The notes: generated from the letters alone by a model not told the origin. Positions 17,180 to 26,743 are shown, counted from the stretch's first letter. The stretch: DNA of 64,000 nucleotides from Candidatus Schneewindia gallinarum (GCA_904420175.1 CAJFUF010000007.1:1-64000); one strand, 5' to 3'. Program-made: numbers and translations.

Positions 17180-19007
17180 AGCACCTGCCCCCTTTCAGCC
17201 GGTTCGCACCGCAGGCGGCACAGCCGCCGCGGCAGTCCGGCGTGGTTTTGCTTTCGTGCGCCCGTTTGTTTTCCCGGATTAAGAAGGATTTGCTGATACC
17301 ATAGTCCAGATGATCCCACGGCATAATCTCATCATACGGGCGCGTACGGTGTGCGTAAAAGGACGGGTCGACAGACAGGGCCTGAAAACATTCCTCCCAT
17401 GCGGCTTCATTGGGATGCTCGCACGTTTCAAAAAAAGCATCCTCCCGGTCGGCCAGCATTTCCAGCAGGTCTGCCAGCCTGCGGTCCCCTCTTGCCAGCA
17501 CCGCCTCCAGATAGCTGGTACCCTTGTCATGGCATTTTATTACAATTTTTCTTGAATTGTTCTGCGAATATAGCAGTTCCTGACGGCGTTTTATCTCCTC
17601 CGTGGTAATCTGAGGTTCAAACTCGAATGGGGTGAAGGGTTTCGGCACAAAGGTGGACACGCTGACCGTCACAGTCACCCCTTTACCGGCAGGACGGTTC
17701 TCCGTGTGGGAGAAAATTCCCAAAATGCGCTGGGCGATATCAATGATCCCCTTTAAGTCCTCGTCCGTCTCTGTGGGCAGGCCCAGCATAAAATACAGCT
17801 TGATGGCGGTATAGCCCCCTTCGAAGGCGATACGAACCGTCCGGTCGATGTCCTCATCCGTCACATTTTTGTTGATGGCATCGCGCAGGCGCTGGGTCCC
17901 CGCCTCCGGCGCAAAGGTCAGGCTGCTTTTGCGCACAGACGTGATTTTATCCAGCAGCTCCTTGGAGAAGTTGTCGACCCGGAGCGACGGCAGCGCCACA
18001 TTGATTTTCTCATCCTTTGTCCAGTCAATCAGTTCTTCCAGCAGGGGGACAATTCCAGACAAATCGCTGGTGCTTAAGGATGCCAGAGAGATTTCGTCGT
18101 AGCCCGTGTTGTCACACAGCGCTTTTGCCTGCCGGTTAATGGTTTCCGGCGTTTTTTCCCGCAGCGGCCGGTAGATAAAGCCGGCCTGACAGAAGCGGCA
18201 GCCGCGTACACAGCCGCGCATGACCTCCGCAACGGTACGGTCATGAACGATTTCAATAAACGGAACCACAAAGGATTCCGGGTAATAGGCCTTGTCCATA
18301 TCCTTGACAATGCGGCGCGTTATCTTTTCCGGTGCGAAAGGCTCGTGCCGGATGGCGCGGATCGTGCCGTCCTCATGATACTCCGGCGTGTAAAAGGAGG
18401 GGACGTAGACCCCGCCGATGGCGGTGGCCTTTCTCAGCAGTTCCTGTCTGGGGGTTCCCTTGCGCTTTTCCTCCTTGAAAAATGCCATAAATTCCGCCAT
18501 CTGCTCCTCCCCCTCTCCTAAAAAGAAAAGGTCGAAGAAGGGGGCCAGCGGCTCCGGATTGCATACGCAGGGGCCGCCTGCCACCAGCAGCGGGTCCGAC
18601 TCGGAACGATCGGCGCTGCGCAGGGGGATGTCCGCCAACTTTAACATTTTCAGCGTAGTCACAAAGCTCATCTCATATTGCAGGGTGAAGCCGACAATGT
18701 CAAACTCCTTAACCGGACGCATGCTTTCCAGCGACCACAGCGTGCGCCCATGCAGGCGCATCTGCTCAATCATGTCCTTTTCCGGCATAAACACCCGCTC
18801 GCACGCAACGTCGGGCAGGGAGTTTAACAGCCCATACAGTATTTTCATCCCCAGGTGGGACATGCCAATTTCATACAGGTCGGGGAAACAAAAAGCAAAC
18901 CGGGCGCCCATGTCGGAGACCGTTTTGGTTATCATGCCCGGTTCCCCTCCGATGTAGCGCGCCGGTTTCTGAACCGCCGCCAGCATTTCCTTCAGTTCCA
19001 AATCCAT
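17172..19007 (-). CDS. TIGR03960-family B12-binding radical SAM protein
   Basis: This 611-residue protein combines an N-terminal cobalamin-binding-like region with a radical SAM core. The [4Fe-4S] ligands are in RGCVRGCRFCQAG (C-x3-C-x2-C), and the C-terminus ends with further cysteines (CRGGCAACGANRLKGG). The chemistry is unknown for the family. It has a strong promoter of its own and is coupled to the downstream DUF2344 gene, whose product is presumably its partner. Confidence 0.93.
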   Translation of the reverse strand: MDLELKEMLAAVQKPARYIGGEPGMITKTVSDMGARFAFCFPDLYEIGMSHLGMKILYGLLNSLPDVACERVFMPEKDMIEQMRLHGRTLWSLESMRPVKEFDIVGFTLQYEMSFVTTLKMLKLADIPLRSADRSESDPLLVAGGPCVCNPEPLAPFFDLFFLGEGEEQMAEFMAFFKEEKRKGTPRQELLRKATAIGGVYVPSFYTPEYHEDGTIRAIRHEPFAPEKITRRIVKDMDKAYYPESFVVPFIEIVHDRTVAEVMRGCVRGCRFCQAGFIYRPLREKTPETINRQAKALCDNTGYDEISLASLSTSDLSGIVPLLEELIDWTKDEKINVALPSLRVDNFSKELLDKITSVRKSSLTFAPEAGTQRLRDAINKNVTDEDIDRTVRIAFEGGYTAIKLYFMLGLPTETDEDLKGIIDIAQRILGIFSHTENRPAGKGVTVTVSVSTFVPKPFTPFEFEPQITTEEIKRRQELLYSQNNSRKIVIKCHDKGTSYLEAVLARGDRRLADLLEMLADREDAFFETCEHPNEAAWEECFQALSVDPSFYAHRTRPYDEIMPWDHLDYGISKSFLIRENKRAHESKTTPDCRGGCAACGANRLKGGRCFD

Positions 19008-19036
19008 GGTATTACCTCACTTTTTCTACTTCCTTT

Positions 19037-19065
19037 ATCATACCTGATAGCGTGTGTTTTTTCAA
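19037..19065 (-). promoter_or_regulatory. Promoter of the TIGR03960-DUF2344 pair
   Basis: On the minus strand TTGAAA (19060-19065) and TATGAT (19037-19042) are exactly 17 bases apart. The -35 abuts the stop codon of the SpoIVFB-like gene. Confidence 0.78.
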
Positions 19066-19647
19066 TCAGTTTTTCATCATCAGGGCAGTGATATATAAAA
19101 TGGCAATCAGCAGTGTTATGTTAAAGGTGGAGCTGACAAACAGGTACACAAGAACGGTCACCAGCATCACCACGGTTACAATGCCGATGACATCCGCCGC
19201 GCGGTATGCCCGGCCGCTGTCCCGCAGAATCAGACCCAGCAGCACGCGAAGCGCGTTTCCCCCGTCCAGCGGCATCACCGGCAGAAGGTTGAACAGCCCC
19301 ACGGCAAAGTTAAAAAGGAACCAGCGCACATCGGCCTGCGCCAGATGAAGCACCAGCCCGGCTGCAAAGTTGCTTAATGGGCCTGCAAGGACAAAGCTCA
19401 GCTCCTGCCAGTCGGACAGGTGAAGCTCATCCACCGTCAGACGCATGCCAAACAGGCCAATCCGCAGGTCTGCAGGCCGCCGGTAACAGAGAAGCAGAAA
19501 CAGTAAATGCCCTGCCTCATGCAGAAAGCAGGCGCCTAAAGCAAAAAACACGCTGCCCGTCCTGTCAAAAAAGGGCAGCAGCGCAATAAGCCCCAGAAAA
19601 TAGATGGAGATACCGACGCGAAGGGACAGCAGGCGGAATCTCAGCAT
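19066..19647 (-). CDS. Site-2 protease (M50) of the SpoIVFB type
   Basis: This 193-residue multi-pass membrane protein has the zinc motif HEAGH at about 43-47 and the second ligand motif NLLPVMPLDGG, both in membrane segments. Small M50 peptidases like this include SpoIVFB, which processes pro-sigma-K at the outer forespore membrane. The adjacent upstream LytM-domain gene overlaps it by seven bases, matching spoIVFA-spoIVFB of Bacillus, so a role in sporulation is the best inference. No CBS domain is present, as in several clostridial forms. Confidence 0.85.
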   Translation of the reverse strand: MLRFRLLSLRVGISIYFLGLIALLPFFDRTGSVFFALGACFLHEAGHLLFLLLCYRRPADLRIGLFGMRLTVDELHLSDWQELSFVLAGPLSNFAAGLVLHLAQADVRWFLFNFAVGLFNLLPVMPLDGGNALRVLLGLILRDSGRAYRAADVIGIVTVVMLVTVLVYLFVSSTFNITLLIAILYITALMMKN

Positions 19648-20486
19648 GACAAATCTACCCCATAGGCCGGGTTGACAAACTGGCCATCCAGCCTTAGTTC
19701 AAAATGAAGATGCGGCCCAGTGGACACGCCGGTGGAGCCCACCAGGGCCACCGCCTGCCCCCTTGTCACCGTGTCCCCCTCCCGCATCAGTACCTCGCTG
19801 CAATGCTTATAGTAGGATTGCAGACCGCTGCTGTGGGTGATTTCAACATAGTTCCCGTACCCATCGTTATAGCCGACCTCCGTCACCGTTCCGCCCAGAA
19901 CCGCAAGAATTTCCGTACCCTCTGCCGCAGCGATGTCCGTACCGGTATGGAAATCCGGCTTCCCTGTCAAAGGATGCATACGGAATCCGAACGCGCTGGT
20001 AATTGTCCCCTGAACCGGCGCAATGGGGGAAGCCAGCAGGTAGTAGGGCGCCAGGGTTGCCCCCTTTAAATTGCCCATATTCTCTGCGTTATAGGTTACC
20101 CCGTCCACCGTAACGCCCCCGGCGCCGCCATCCTTTTGCAGCTGTTCCGCCAGTTGTTGGAACACCTCCAGATACCGGTCTTTCTCCTCCTCTATATCCT
20201 GTAAAGTTGTAATACTTGTCATCTTATTGTATTCCATTTTCAGGTTTTCGTAGGTTTCAGCAGAAAAAAGCTTAATGACCAGAACCAACAGCACCAGTGT
20301 GGCTGCAAGCATCCCCTGAACTGTCATAATTTTAAAGACATTGGACAGCTCGGCCGGATCTGTCCTGCGGGCTGTCCGAGCCGTTCTGTAGGTTCTGCTG
20401 CGGGAAGTGGCTCTTGCCGGCATGACCGTTTCTTTTTCACTTGTTGTCCCCTGTCCGGCAGTCGTACTGATTCTGCTGCTTCGCAT
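19641..20486 (-). CDS. M23/LytM-domain membrane protein, SpoIVFA/SpoIIQ-like
   Basis: The 281-residue protein has a basic cytoplasmic N-terminus, one membrane segment (about 58-75), a short coiled stretch, and a C-terminal M23 peptidase domain. The metal ligands look intact: HxxxD in FHTGTDIAA and HxH in GPHLHFELR. The SD GGAGG is one base from an upstream ATG and seven from the ATG at 20486, so the latter is preferred. Next to a SpoIVFB-type protease this suggests the SpoIVFA partner. Unlike Bacillus SpoIVFA, it could still be an active endopeptidase. Confidence 0.8.
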   Translation of the reverse strand: MRSSRISTTAGQGTTSEKETVMPARATSRSRTYRTARTARRTDPAELSNVFKIMTVQGMLAATLVLLVLVIKLFSAETYENLKMEYNKMTSITTLQDIEEEKDRYLEVFQQLAEQLQKDGGAGGVTVDGVTYNAENMGNLKGATLAPYYLLASPIAPVQGTITSAFGFRMHPLTGKPDFHTGTDIAAAEGTEILAVLGGTVTEVGYNDGYGNYVEITHSSGLQSYYKHCSEVLMREGDTVTRGQAVALVGSTGVSTGPHLHFELRLDGQFVNPAYGVDLSC

Positions 20487-20545
20487 TGTCATTCCTCCAA
20501 ACTGATGATGGTACAATACAGTTTATGAGAAAGAGGGACAAAATA

Positions 20546-20578
20546 GAAAAAGAAAGATGCAGGGCATCTTTCTTTTTC
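20546..20578 (-). terminator. Intrinsic terminator after the amidase gene
   Basis: A 15-bp perfect stem (GAAAAAGAAAGATGC with its complement, 3-base loop) is followed by a T-rich run on the minus strand. It separates the amidase operon from the LytM gene. Confidence 0.85.
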
Positions 20579-20618
20579 CTTATACCGTGTTTTATTGATG
20601 TGAAGGTTTTCTTACCGG

Positions 20619-23600
20619 TTAACTGTATGCCGCAACAATGGCGCGCACGGTCGCCTTGGCCAGCTGTGTCTGGGTCGCGGAATTTGTTAACTTCGCAAAG
20701 TCGGACGCATTGGTGCCGAAGCCGTACTCTGCCAGCACACCCGGCATCATGGTATTTCTTGTTACATAGTAGCCGTTGGACCACGCCAGCTCGCTGGAGG
20801 CCGCCAGATAACCGCCGCCCATGACGCCCTTCAGTTCATTCAACAGGTTCTTTGCCAGCTTGTAGTCTGTCGGGTAGAAGTAGAACACGCAGGGGCCGTG
20901 CGGGGTCGAACTGCTTACACCGTTGATGTGGATGGAGATGTAGACATGCGCCCCAAAGTTGGTCGCCTGCTGCACCCGCTGGGCCATGGTTAAGTTCTCG
21001 TTCAAATTGTCGTGCGTCATCACTGTCGCACCAAGCGCCTGCAGCTCCGCCACGACTTTTTTGCCAATCTGGTTGGTAATGGTGCATTCGCGCACACCGT
21101 TCCACGCGCCGCCCGTCACCAGGTCCGCCGCGCTGTGGCCTGGGTCGACATAAACCCGCAGACCGGACAGATTGCTGGAGGACACGCTGACCGGGTTCAA
21201 GAACCGCAGGGTCAGGTTTGTTCCGTTGTACGTGGTCTTGACAAGGCCGTAATATTTCCCGGCCTGACGCAGGGTCAGGGTGTATTTGATGGCCTGCTTG
21301 CCGCCCACCTCAATATACTGGGAGGTGCAGGAGGAGAACAGGCGGGAACCGCTGACGTCAATGGAAGAGGGGGCGTTGCTGGTGTAGTTCATGACAATTT
21401 CCACTGTGGTCGGCGTGTAGGATGTCACATCCCAATAGGCCCCCTCCCAGCGGGGATAGGTCACCGGCTTGGATTCCACCGAGTAGGTGACATTCTGGCT
21501 GTTGTGGAATGTGATGTCCGTATAGGTTCCTCCACCGTCCACCGAGATACCGGAAATGGTGTTCATCGGCAGTTCGCCGTCTCCTAGAATTTCAATATCT
21601 GAGGTGCGGACCTTGACGCCGGACAGGGTTTTGTAATAGGAGTAGTTCGAATCCAAATAAATCTTGTCACCGACAATGTAGTCAATCGAGCCTGCGGGCA
21701 GTGTGTAGCCGTGCGGCAAAGGGGTATAGTCGGTAATATAAGTCGGGTAAACCAGAGACTGGTTATTTTTCACCCGGAACATCTTGCCTGCCACCGTCTC
21801 ATCCACACGGCGGTTGACGGTGACGCTGGCGCCCGTCTTGGCCTCGGAGGTACCGTTCCATGTGGCACGGACTGTATATGCGCCAATACTGTATGCACTC
21901 GCCTGCGATGCGGGCACGGTGTACTTCCCGACATACTTTCCGTACATGGTGTTTTCACCGCCATCACCGTAGCTGACGGGCGACATGCTGACCGTTGTGC
22001 CGTTGATGGTGGCATAGACGCTCGCATCGCGGTAGGCAGTGGCCTCAATCGTCAAGACTGTGCCGCCGTCCACCGAGACGGTGCCCGTAGGCGACACGGC
22101 TTTAATCAGCTGCACTTTGCGGAACACGGTATATACCAGCTTGGTGCCCTTGCTTTCAAAGGTAATGCGGTTGCTTCCAACTTCCAGGTCCACAGGATAG
22201 ACAAAGCGTCCTGCACTGTCGAGGGTAATCTTTTCCCCGTTAATGTAGATGTCAAAATTGGGGTCCGCAATGCCGTAGAAGGAAATTTTATCCTCATAGG
22301 TGGTGGTGTTGACCTTCTCCGGGGACAGGATGGTCAAGTCCGTGAACAGGGAGTTTACATCCAGCTGGCCATCAAAATAGCGGAACAGCGCCGCAGTGCT
22401 TTCCTCATTTGCAAACATGGCGGACAAAGAGCGCAGCAGCACGCCGTTGCCCCCTGTCTTGGCTGCGGTGGCGGCCTGCCTTGCCAGCTGATCCACTCCG
22501 GACCAGCCGGTTTCATCCGTGCCCACCTTGTCGTTGGCAAGAATGAAGTAGGTCTGCATTTCCGTGTCCTTCGTCAGGCTTGTCCACCACTGGGAAACCG
22601 TCTCAAAGGGCTGCTCAGTATTGGTCAGGGAGCCGTAGTTTTCTACAAACAGGTTGTCGGCAAGGCCGTTTTCAACCATCATCCGGGTATCGGCGAAGCC
22701 TTCTGTCAGTGACTGGAAGCCGCTGGCCAGGCCAATGCCGCCCTCCTGTGTGTCGGCATAGGCCCACACCGGACCGACCCGCAGGCTGACCTGAACAGAG
22801 CGATCCGTCTCCCTCACTGCGGCAGAGGCGGACTCCACCAGGCGATAGGTTTGAAGCCGCTTCCAGTTGTCATAACCCACGCCGCCGCCGGACGTCCGGT
22901 ATGCGGCATAGTTCTCCGTAGTGGCATGGTTGTTGTACCCATCCAGAATAATGGAAGCCACCTTATAGTTGTTTACCAGGGTTTTTACTGTGGCGGTCGC
23001 CGCCTCGATCTGGGTGTCGTCCAAAACGGGGGCATCAGCCATCAGGCTGTTTTCATCCAGAGCCACATTCAGCTTGTGATTTATGTACAGATAGATGTTC
23101 TGTTCGGCCAACACCTCGGATACTACCTTCAGCACATCATATTCCACATAGGGGGTGCCCGTTTCCGAGGCGTAAAGAAGCTTGCCGTCCACTGTGGAGT
23201 CGATAACAAAAGCGTTAATGCCGTACTCGCCGGAATTATTGATGATTTCCTTCAGCTGGGCGCGCAGCTCTTCCTCAGAAGTTTTCCCTTCCGGCAGGAT
23301 ATCGACCCCCACCTGAAGGGTCACTGCCCGCAGTGTGACCGGCCGGTCAAAGGTCAGCGGCTCCTCTTCTTCAGACGCCGTATCTTCCGTATTCTGTTCT
23401 TCATTCTGCTCTTCGGAGGGCGCACTGCTACCCTGTTCTTCATCCGTCTGGCTCTGATTTTTATCATCGCCGGCAGAAGCCTGCCCCTCGTCGGATGTCT
23501 GCTCACTGCCGGAGGACGGATCCTCCGCCGTCTGTTCAGACGTGGTTCCCAGCAGGCCGCCGAACACCTGCTCCAGGTCCACAAGGTCTGACTGGACGAC

Positions 23601-23684
23601 GTAGCTTAATGTGCCCGACAGAACCGAAATTGTCAGAAATACGGCGGCAAGCACCGCCCACACCCTTGTTCTATGCTTCCTCAT
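20619..23684 (-). CDS. Large multi-domain N-acetylmuramoyl-L-alanine amidase
   Basis: The 1,021-residue protein has an N-terminal membrane or signal segment (about 9-30) and an acidic Ser/Glu/Gln-rich linker (about 47-108). Next comes a region of about 350 residues that resembles the glycoside-hydrolase-like fold of the neighbouring gene, then Ig-like beta domains (about 480-830), and a C-terminal Amidase_3 domain from about 842. Zinc ligands are His (VDPGHS), Glu (VRECTIT) and His (SIHIN), with catalytic Glu in GVLAEYG. It should cleave the amide between muramic acid and the stem peptide. The ATG at 23684 follows GGAGGAG five bases away. It lies 43 bases after the GHL10 gene. Confidence 0.88.
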   Translation of the reverse strand: MRKHRTRVWAVLAAVFLTISVLSGTLSYVVQSDLVDLEQVFGGLLGTTSEQTAEDPSSGSEQTSDEGQASAGDDKNQSQTDEEQGSSAPSEEQNEEQNTEDTASEEEEPLTFDRPVTLRAVTLQVGVDILPEGKTSEEELRAQLKEIINNSGEYGINAFVIDSTVDGKLLYASETGTPYVEYDVLKVVSEVLAEQNIYLYINHKLNVALDENSLMADAPVLDDTQIEAATATVKTLVNNYKVASIILDGYNNHATTENYAAYRTSGGGVGYDNWKRLQTYRLVESASAAVRETDRSVQVSLRVGPVWAYADTQEGGIGLASGFQSLTEGFADTRMMVENGLADNLFVENYGSLTNTEQPFETVSQWWTSLTKDTEMQTYFILANDKVGTDETGWSGVDQLARQAATAAKTGGNGVLLRSLSAMFANEESTAALFRYFDGQLDVNSLFTDLTILSPEKVNTTTYEDKISFYGIADPNFDIYINGEKITLDSAGRFVYPVDLEVGSNRITFESKGTKLVYTVFRKVQLIKAVSPTGTVSVDGGTVLTIEATAYRDASVYATINGTTVSMSPVSYGDGGENTMYGKYVGKYTVPASQASAYSIGAYTVRATWNGTSEAKTGASVTVNRRVDETVAGKMFRVKNNQSLVYPTYITDYTPLPHGYTLPAGSIDYIVGDKIYLDSNYSYYKTLSGVKVRTSDIEILGDGELPMNTISGISVDGGGTYTDITFHNSQNVTYSVESKPVTYPRWEGAYWDVTSYTPTTVEIVMNYTSNAPSSIDVSGSRLFSSCTSQYIEVGGKQAIKYTLTLRQAGKYYGLVKTTYNGTNLTLRFLNPVSVSSSNLSGLRVYVDPGHSAADLVTGGAWNGVRECTITNQIGKKVVAELQALGATVMTHDNLNENLTMAQRVQQATNFGAHVYISIHINGVSSSTPHGPCVFYFYPTDYKLAKNLLNELKGVMGGGYLAASSELAWSNGYYVTRNTMMPGVLAEYGFGTNASDFAKLTNSATQTQLAKATVRAIVAAYS

Positions 23685-23727
23685 TCTTGCTCCTCCACAG
23701 TTCCCTTTTACACATCTTTCCATACCA

Positions 23728-24981
23728 TCAATCAAGCAGTGAACGAAGCGCCTCCCGTTCCAGCAGGACCTGGGCGCTGACCGCCTCCTCCGGCCGGAAA
23801 AGCGAGGTAAAGCTGTACAGCGCAAATCCGCTGTAGTTTCCGTTCGCACGCAGATGCTGCACCATTTTCTTCAGGTTCTCGGTGCTGTGCTTCCATTCCT
23901 CCGCACCGGAGCCTGCATACTGATCGCTCTCGCCGATTTTGTAGGCGGGAAGCCCCGCATACAGCTTGACGCCGGGTGCCTGAAGCAGCTGGGCCCAGCG
24001 ATCCGCCGTATCATCGAATGGAAGGCTGCCATGCTCAAATCCAAAATAGATCTGCGGCATGACATAGTCCACATAGCCGTCCTCCGAAAGCCAAAGCGCC
24101 ACATCCGCGAACTGCTCGTTATAATTTTTTTCAATGTTTCCTCCCGGGCTGATGCCAAACTGCACATCCGGATTTTTTTCTTTTACAAGCCGGTAAATCC
24201 GCTGCACCAGGTCGTTGACATTCTCCCTGCGGAAAGAGGACAGATCCTCCGTGCCGCCTGCCGCAAGGTACGCGGCATAGCTGTCGCCGTCGTACCCCTC
24301 CTCGGCAGAGGGATAGAAGTAGTCGTCCATGTGAATCCCGTCAATATCGTACTGATCCACAAGCTCCGCAACGCCGTCCAGAATCAGTTGCTTGACAGGC
24401 TCTGCCGCGGGATTGAAGTACAGACTGCCGTCCACATTGACCACATACTCATTATCCATGTCATTATACCACTTCAGCGCCTGATTGTCAGCACTTAATT
24501 CCATGTTATTTTTTCCCTTCACACGATAGGGATTGATCCACGCGTGTATTTGGAGATTGTACCGGTGACATAGGCCCACCATGCTTTGCAGGGGGTCATA
24601 TCCCGGATCCCTCCCCTGTGTGCCGGTAATAATATGGGACCACGGGTATACCGCCGAGGGATACACCGCGTCTGCATAGGGGCGGACCTGCACAATCAAT
24701 GCGTTCAGCCCATAGGCCGCCGCCTGTGCGGCAATCTGCTCAAACCGCGCTTCAAACTCCTGCTGGTCCGCATCCTGAAACAGCTCCGTCAGTTCAAAAA
24801 AGGAAAGCCACGCCGCCCGAAGTTCTGTCTGTTCTCCACTGGAGGGTTCGGAAGAGCCCGGCTGCGGTTCGTCCGGGGCGGAGGGAACCCCCTCCCCGTC
24901 ATAGGGAACGGACAAAATCACCACCGTCAAAAAAACAGTCAGTCCCAAAATCAGCATGGCGGTAAACCGGAACAGCTTCAT
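23728..24981 (-). CDS. Secreted GHL10-type glycoside hydrolase-like protein (YngK family)
   Basis: The 417-residue protein starts with a hydrophobic signal or membrane anchor (about 5-25), a Pro/Ser/Glu linker and then the YngK/GHL10 domain, beginning ELRAAWLSF. Family features include NALIVQVRPYADA, HAWINPYRV, the acidic DIDGIHMDDY motif, GISPGGN and MPQIYFGF, which together suggest a TIM-barrel glycosidase acting on cell-wall or other glycans. The substrate is not known. It is upstream of the amidase gene, and both are probably one operon of envelope enzymes. Confidence 0.88.
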   Translation of the reverse strand: MKLFRFTAMLILGLTVFLTVVILSVPYDGEGVPSAPDEPQPGSSEPSSGEQTELRAAWLSFFELTELFQDADQQEFEARFEQIAAQAAAYGLNALIVQVRPYADAVYPSAVYPWSHIITGTQGRDPGYDPLQSMVGLCHRYNLQIHAWINPYRVKGKNNMELSADNQALKWYNDMDNEYVVNVDGSLYFNPAAEPVKQLILDGVAELVDQYDIDGIHMDDYFYPSAEEGYDGDSYAAYLAAGGTEDLSSFRRENVNDLVQRIYRLVKEKNPDVQFGISPGGNIEKNYNEQFADVALWLSEDGYVDYVMPQIYFGFEHGSLPFDDTADRWAQLLQAPGVKLYAGLPAYKIGESDQYAGSGAEEWKHSTENLKKMVQHLRANGNYSGFALYSFTSLFRPEEAVSAQVLLEREALRSLLD

Positions 24982-25047
24982 GTTTTCATCCCTCGTTTTC
25001 AGTCGTCTTTCTACAAGGATATTCGGGCACGTCCCTTCCTATGCGGC

Positions 25048-25094
25048 AAAAAGAAGTGGACGGAAGGCCTGTCCATTCCGTCCACTTCTTTTTT
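25048..25094 (-). terminator. Intrinsic terminator after the acyl-CoA synthetase
   Basis: A long inverted repeat (AAAAAGAAGTGGACGGAA with its complement, ten-base loop) starts at the stop codon of the AMP-ligase gene. It ends in a T-run on either strand. Confidence 0.85.
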
Positions 25095-26739
25095 ACTGGT
25101 CCTTCTTTTCCCGGATGGCAACCCGGCGAATCTTTCCGCTGATGGTTTTGGGCAGCTCATCCACAAACTCAATAATACGGGGGTATTTGTAAGGTGCAGT
25201 CAGGTTTTTCACATGGGTTTGAAGTTCCTTCACCAGCTCCTCGCTGGGCTCATAGCCACTGGTCAGAACAATGGTTGCCTTGACCACCTGCCCCCTGACC
25301 GGATGGGGTGCGCCGGTAATGGCGCAGTCCATGACAGCCGGGTGTTCCAGCAGGACGCTTTCAATTTCAAACGGTCCAATCCGGTAACCGGAAGACTTAA
25401 TAATATCGTCCTTGCGGCCCACATACCAGAAGTAGCCGTCCTCGTCACGCCATGCGGTGTCTCCGGTGTGGTAATAGCCGTCATGCCATACCTCGTCTGT
25501 TTTTTCCTGGTTGCGGTAATAGCCGATGAACAGTCCGACCTGCTTGCGGTCATCCACCTTAACAACAATTTCGCCCACCTCTCCGGGGGGCACTTCGTTG
25601 CCCTCATCGTCCACAAGGCTGATGCGGTACAGCGGGGATGGCTTGCCCATGGAGCCCGGCTTGGGTGTGGTTCCTGCAAGGTTGCCCAGCATCATTGTGG
25701 ACTCGCTCTGTCCGAAGCCCTCCATCAGGCTGAGGCCGGTAAACTCCTTAAATTTATTGAATACCTCGGGGTTCAGCGCCTCCCCTGCAATGGTGGCATA
25801 CTCCAGCGAGTCAAGATATCCCCCCTCAATTCCGGCCTTGATGAAGAAGCGGAAAATTGTGGGCGGCGCGCAGAAGGAGGTCACCTTGTGCCGCTTAATC
25901 GTCTCCAGCAGATCCTCCGGTACAAAGCGGTCGAAGTCATAGACAAACACGGCAGCCCCGGCGAACCACTGTCCGTAAATTTTGCCCCACGAGGCCTTTG
26001 CCCAACCGGTTTCCGCCACAGTCAGATGCAGGCTGTTCTCGTGCAGGTTCTGCCAAAATTTTGCAGTGATAATGTGCCCGATGGGATAGGTGAAGTCGTG
26101 CAGGGCCATTTTGGGGTAGCCCGTCGTCCCGGAGGTGAAGTACATCAACATGGGATCCGTCGCCTTGGTAACGCGGGGCAGCGGCGTGTCCGGCGACGCG
26201 TCCACCATGGCGTCAAAATCAATCCACCCCTCTCTGGTACCCCGGGCCAGCAGCTTGAATTCCAGCGTTTCACACTGGGACTCGGACTGCTCCACATGCT
26301 CTGCAATGTCACACTCCGCGCTGCATATCACGGCGCGGACGCTGGCGGCGTTCACACGGTAGATCACATCTTTCGCTGTCAGCTGGTTGGTAGCGGGGAT
26401 TGCAATGATACCAAGGCGATGCAGGGCCAGTACGGTATACCAGTACTGATAGTTGCGCTTTAATATCAGCATCACCGCGTCGCCTTTTTTTAGGCCCAGC
26501 GACTTTAGATAATTTGCGGTCTTGTTGCTTAAATCCCGCATCTCCCGGAAGGTAAAGGTTCGTTCTTCCCCTGCCACATTGCACCAGACAAGGGCGGTTT
26601 TGTCCGGCTCCAGCTCCGCAATTTTGTCCACGCAGTCATAGGCGAAGTTGAAATCCTCCGGATAGACCGGCTCGAAGTAGTTTAAAATCCCTTTTTTATT
26701 AAAGCCAATTTTGCAAAACTGCTTATAGATGTCCAGCAT
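25093..26739 (-). CDS. AMP-forming acyl-CoA synthetase
   Basis: The 548-residue protein is an ANL-superfamily ligase that activates a carboxylic acid to acyl-AMP and then to acyl-CoA. Motif A3 is MYFTSGTTGYPKM, A5 GFGQSE, A8 YVGRKDDIIKSSGYRIG, and the C-terminal catalytic lysine is in TISGKIRR. Length and motifs fit the short/medium-chain (AcsM-like) group, but the chain length or aromatic or branched nature of the acid cannot be read. It lies four bases after an XRE-cupin regulator, and both lie behind a T-box leader, so the acid may be connected with an amino acid. Confidence 0.9.
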   Translation of the reverse strand: MLDIYKQFCKIGFNKKGILNYFEPVYPEDFNFAYDCVDKIAELEPDKTALVWCNVAGEERTFTFREMRDLSNKTANYLKSLGLKKGDAVMLILKRNYQYWYTVLALHRLGIIAIPATNQLTAKDVIYRVNAASVRAVICSAECDIAEHVEQSESQCETLEFKLLARGTREGWIDFDAMVDASPDTPLPRVTKATDPMLMYFTSGTTGYPKMALHDFTYPIGHIITAKFWQNLHENSLHLTVAETGWAKASWGKIYGQWFAGAAVFVYDFDRFVPEDLLETIKRHKVTSFCAPPTIFRFFIKAGIEGGYLDSLEYATIAGEALNPEVFNKFKEFTGLSLMEGFGQSESTMMLGNLAGTTPKPGSMGKPSPLYRISLVDDEGNEVPPGEVGEIVVKVDDRKQVGLFIGYYRNQEKTDEVWHDGYYHTGDTAWRDEDGYFWYVGRKDDIIKSSGYRIGPFEIESVLLEHPAVMDCAITGAPHPVRGQVVKATIVLTSGYEPSEELVKELQTHVKNLTAPYKYPRIIEFVDELPKTISGKIRRVAIREKKDQ

Positions 26740-26743
26740 GTCT

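Noticed and set aside
24586-26463. Long open frame (625 codons) on the plus strand across the GHL10 gene and acyl-CoA synthetase
   Set aside because: It spans the opposite strand of two clear genes and their terminator and shows no recognisable domain.
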